Shown piece by piece: positions 62,111 to 64,000 of a stretch of 64,000 nucleotides of DNA. The stretch spans positions 372,001-436,000 of the forward strand of contig CAWAEZ010000011.1 of the NCBI GenBank assembly GCA_963781195.1, given 5' to 3'. Source of the DNA: JAJPKK01 sp963781195 (GTDB taxonomy: Bacteria > Pseudomonadota > Alphaproteobacteria > Rhizobiales > Xanthobacteraceae). The notes beneath the pieces were generated by a model. The model saw only the letters and a program-made list of their open reading frames with translations. It was not told the origin of the DNA and did not search any database. The position numbers were made by a program, and so were the translations under genes. The number at the start of each line of letters is the position of its first letter. Position 1 is the stretch's first letter.

Positions 62111-63425
62111 TCAGGCCGGGTAGGGGGCGGACAGCGCCGTCGCGGCACGCTCGGTCCGCACTGCCCGGCGGTAGGCCGCGGCGGCCACGAACAGGCCCCA
62201 CAGCGCCCCCATGATCAGGAAATAATGGCGCCAGTGCTGGACGTCGATGATGTAGCTCTCGCCGGTCTCGGCCGCGAAGGTGGCGTAGAGGGCGATGTAG
62301 GCCGGGCGCCAGGGCGTGCGCACGAACACCTGGCGGAGCCCGATGAAGAGGGTGGTCAGGACCAGCGCGATGTAAGCGGCGCCGCTGAGCCAGCCGCCGG
62401 CCATGAACGAATTCGAGGAACGAGTTGTGGGGGTCCTCGGGGAAGTACTTCGAGAACTGCAGAGGGCCGATGCCCCAGGGATGGTCGAGCGCGAGCGCGG
62501 CGCCGAGGATATGCCGGCCGAACCGGCCGAACCGGCCGGTGTCATAGTCCTGGGTCAGGGCCGCCCGTTCCTGGAACAGGTCCGCGACCTGCGGCAGCGA
62601 CAGGATGACGACGAGCAGGGCGCCCAGCGCCAGTCCGCCGAGGCCTGCGATCAGGATGATGCGCCGGCGCTCGCGCCCCGAGCCGCTGGTGAGATAGGTG
62701 AGCCCGAGCATCAGGACGACGGCGGCGCCGAACGCGCCCCAGGCCCCGCGGGAGAACGCCAGCAGCAGTTCGATCACCAACACCGCCGTCATCGCCCCGC
62801 CGATCAGGAAATCGCGCAGCCGCCCGGTCATCGTCTTCTGGATGGCGAGCAGGCCGGGGAGCACCAGGAAGGCGCCGAGCACGTTCGGGTCCTTGAACGT
62901 CGCGCGCGAGCGGCTGGCGAAGATGAAGGGGTCCGAGCCCGGGATCAGGCGGAAATAGGTGACGATGCCGAACACCGAGACCAGGACGGCGATCACGAGA
63001 TAGCCGTTGAGGAGGAGGGCGAGCCGCCGCTCGGTGTCATCGGTCAGCGCGAGCGCGAAGAACAGCGTCGTCACCGACATGAAGCATGACACCGCCGTCC
63101 ACTGCACGGTGTCCTCGAGACTGCTCACCGGCAGCACCCCGATGAGGTAGCCGGCATTGTAGGCGATGAGGAAGAAGATGAGCGGCAGGTGGGCGCGGCT
63201 CACCGTCAGTCCGGTCGCCACGAACACCACCATGGCGAGCAGCACGGCGAACTCGTAGGGCGCCGGCTCGATGACGACGATGCCGCCGGACGCGCCGATG
63301 ATCCACATCAGGGCGCGCTGGATCCGCGTGATGTTGCGGACGCGGGCGGTCCGCGGCAGGGATTCGCGGGCCCCTGGCGGGGTCTGGCGGGCCCCCGTCG
63401 GGCTCTGGACGGCGAGGGCGGTCAA
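62111..63425 (-). CDS. O-antigen ligase/polymerase-like protein, frameshifted
   Basis: About 435 codons. Ten or more helices and the Wzy_C-type periplasmic loop (F-G-R-H-I-L-G-A-A-L-A-L-D-H-P-W-G-I-G, then H-N-S-F-L-E-F) mark it as an O-antigen ligase-family membrane enzyme. After E-F the frame breaks at 62408: dropping one base restores F-M-A-G-G-W-L-S-G and the remaining helices to the stop at 62111. The likely start is TTG at 63425, overlapping the stop of the upstream sugar-transferase gene; GTG/ATG codons downstream are possible. It polymerises or ligates surface glycans. Confidence 0.8.
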
Positions 63426-64000
63426 TAGGCGTTCTCGGAGCGCAGCAACGCGAACGGGGTCCGAAACAGGATGTAGAGGTCGAAACCGAGCGACCAGTTC
63501 TCGATGTAATAGAGGTCGCACTCGACGCGCTTTTCGAGCTTCTCCGGGGTGTCGAGCTCGCCGCGCCACCCGTTGATCTGGGCCCAGCCGGTCAGGCCCG
63601 GACGGACGCGGTGGCGGGCGAAGTAGCTGTCCACCACTTCCTCCCACACCCGGTTGGCGGTCGGCGCCTCGATCGCGTGAGGGCGCGGGCCGACCAGGGA
63701 CAGCTCGCCGCGCAGCACGTTGAGAAGCTGCGGCAGCTCGTCGATCGAGGTCTTGCGGATGAAGCGGCCGACCCGGGTCACCCGGGAGTCGCCCTTGGTG
63801 ACGACGCGCCGGGCATTGGGGTCGGCGTGCTCGTGATAGAGCGAGCGGAACTTGAGGATCTCGATGATCTCGTTGTTGAAGCCGAGGCGGCGCTGGCGGA
63901 AGAACACCGGGCCCGGGCTGTCGAGCTTGACCGCGACGGCGGTGATGAGCATCACCGGCGCGAGCAGGATGAGGATCAGCAGTCCGGCGACGCGGTCGAA
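63422..64000 (-). CDS. Bacterial sugar transferase, 5' partial
   Basis: The frame is open to the window end, so the N-terminus lies outside. The visible 190 residues are the catalytic part of a polyprenyl-phosphate sugar-1-phosphate transferase: D-S-P-G-P-V-F-F-R-Q-R-R-L-G, I-L-K-F-R-S-L, S-I-D-E-L-P-Q-L-L-N-V-L-R-G-E-L-S-L-V-G-P-R-P, and G-L-T-G-W-A-Q-I. It starts glycan repeat assembly on the lipid carrier at the inner membrane. Its stop overlaps the O-antigen ligase start, so they are coupled. Confidence 0.93.
   Translation of the reverse strand, partial: FDRVAGLLILILLAPVMLITAVAVKLDSPGPVFFRQRRLGFNNEIIEILKFRSLYHEHADPNARRVVTKGDSRVTRVGRFIRKTSIDELPQLLNVLRGELSLVGPRPHAIEAPTANRVWEEVVDSYFARHRVRPGLTGWAQINGWRGELDTPEKLEKRVECDLYYIENWSLGFDLYILFRTPFALLRSENAY

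Overview
The window is high-GC DNA with dense genes on both strands. The protein set points to an alphaproteobacterium of the order Hyphomicrobiales, close to the Bradyrhizobium / Rhodopseudomonas / Xanthobacteraceae group. Indicators are Omp25-like small beta-barrels, an sdhE-mfd pair, an MntR/MntH system, TRAP and Bug-type uptake systems, and isoquinoline-oxidoreductase-type molybdenum enzymes. No ribosomal genes are present, so the genus is inference.

Layout. Positions 1-5800 hold the end of a large FG-GAP/VCBS-repeat protein, a solitary Tat-exported Rieske protein, an SMP-30 hydrolase, a MAPEG protein and an exported protein with an SH3-like end. Positions 6000-10000 hold a DctA-type symporter, a 29-residue membrane peptide, a lipocalin-like protein and several small exported proteins, including a DUF6152 protein. 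Positions 10100-13100 are a metal-homeostasis block: divergent mntR and mntH with two palindromic MntR-type boxes between them, then an MgtC-like protein. Positions 13100-16200 hold a fused Omp25/OprB-type porin and a convergent small Omp25-like porin. sdhE and mfd overlap at 16457-20271. They are followed by a Sel1-repeat protein, a truncated prepilin peptidase and an isolated GspD secretin, then a divergent secreted propeller-like protein.

Positions 25961-38530 are the most striking part. Five TPR / O-GlcNAc-transferase-like (SPINDLY, GT41) genes occur here, four of them as a tandem reverse-strand operon. Their catalytic halves are near-constant but their TPR counts differ (11, 8, 6 and 14). 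The fifth is a more divergent forward-strand copy followed by a cysteine-cluster gene. A decayed piece of the 3' end of mfd lies just beyond, next to another Omp25-like porin.

Positions 40249-47051 are an accessory island bounded by a 42-bp direct repeat with one mismatch. It carries a phage-type recombination module (YqaJ-like nuclease and an ERF annealing protein fused to an HNH-like zinc domain), a divergent XRE regulator with palindromic operators, broken IS256 and IS3 transposases, and an IS3-SRAP chimera. A decayed hupE tail lies at the left end while intact hupE lies beyond the right end.

Positions 47100-64000 return to ordinary chromosome: two HupE-like membrane genes, a fused-permease TRAP transporter with its binding protein, an NTF2-like protein, a Pif1/RecD-like helicase, a Bug-type binding protein, a metallo-beta-lactamase-fold enzyme, a two-gene molybdenum hydroxylase, tRNA-Pro(GGG), and the start of a polysaccharide locus (O-antigen ligase and sugar transferase) cut by the window end.

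A recurring oddity is single-base frameshifts in recognisable genes, at nine places spread from position 1965 to 62408. Some lie in decaying island genes, but others lie in otherwise healthy genes and may be assembly indels.
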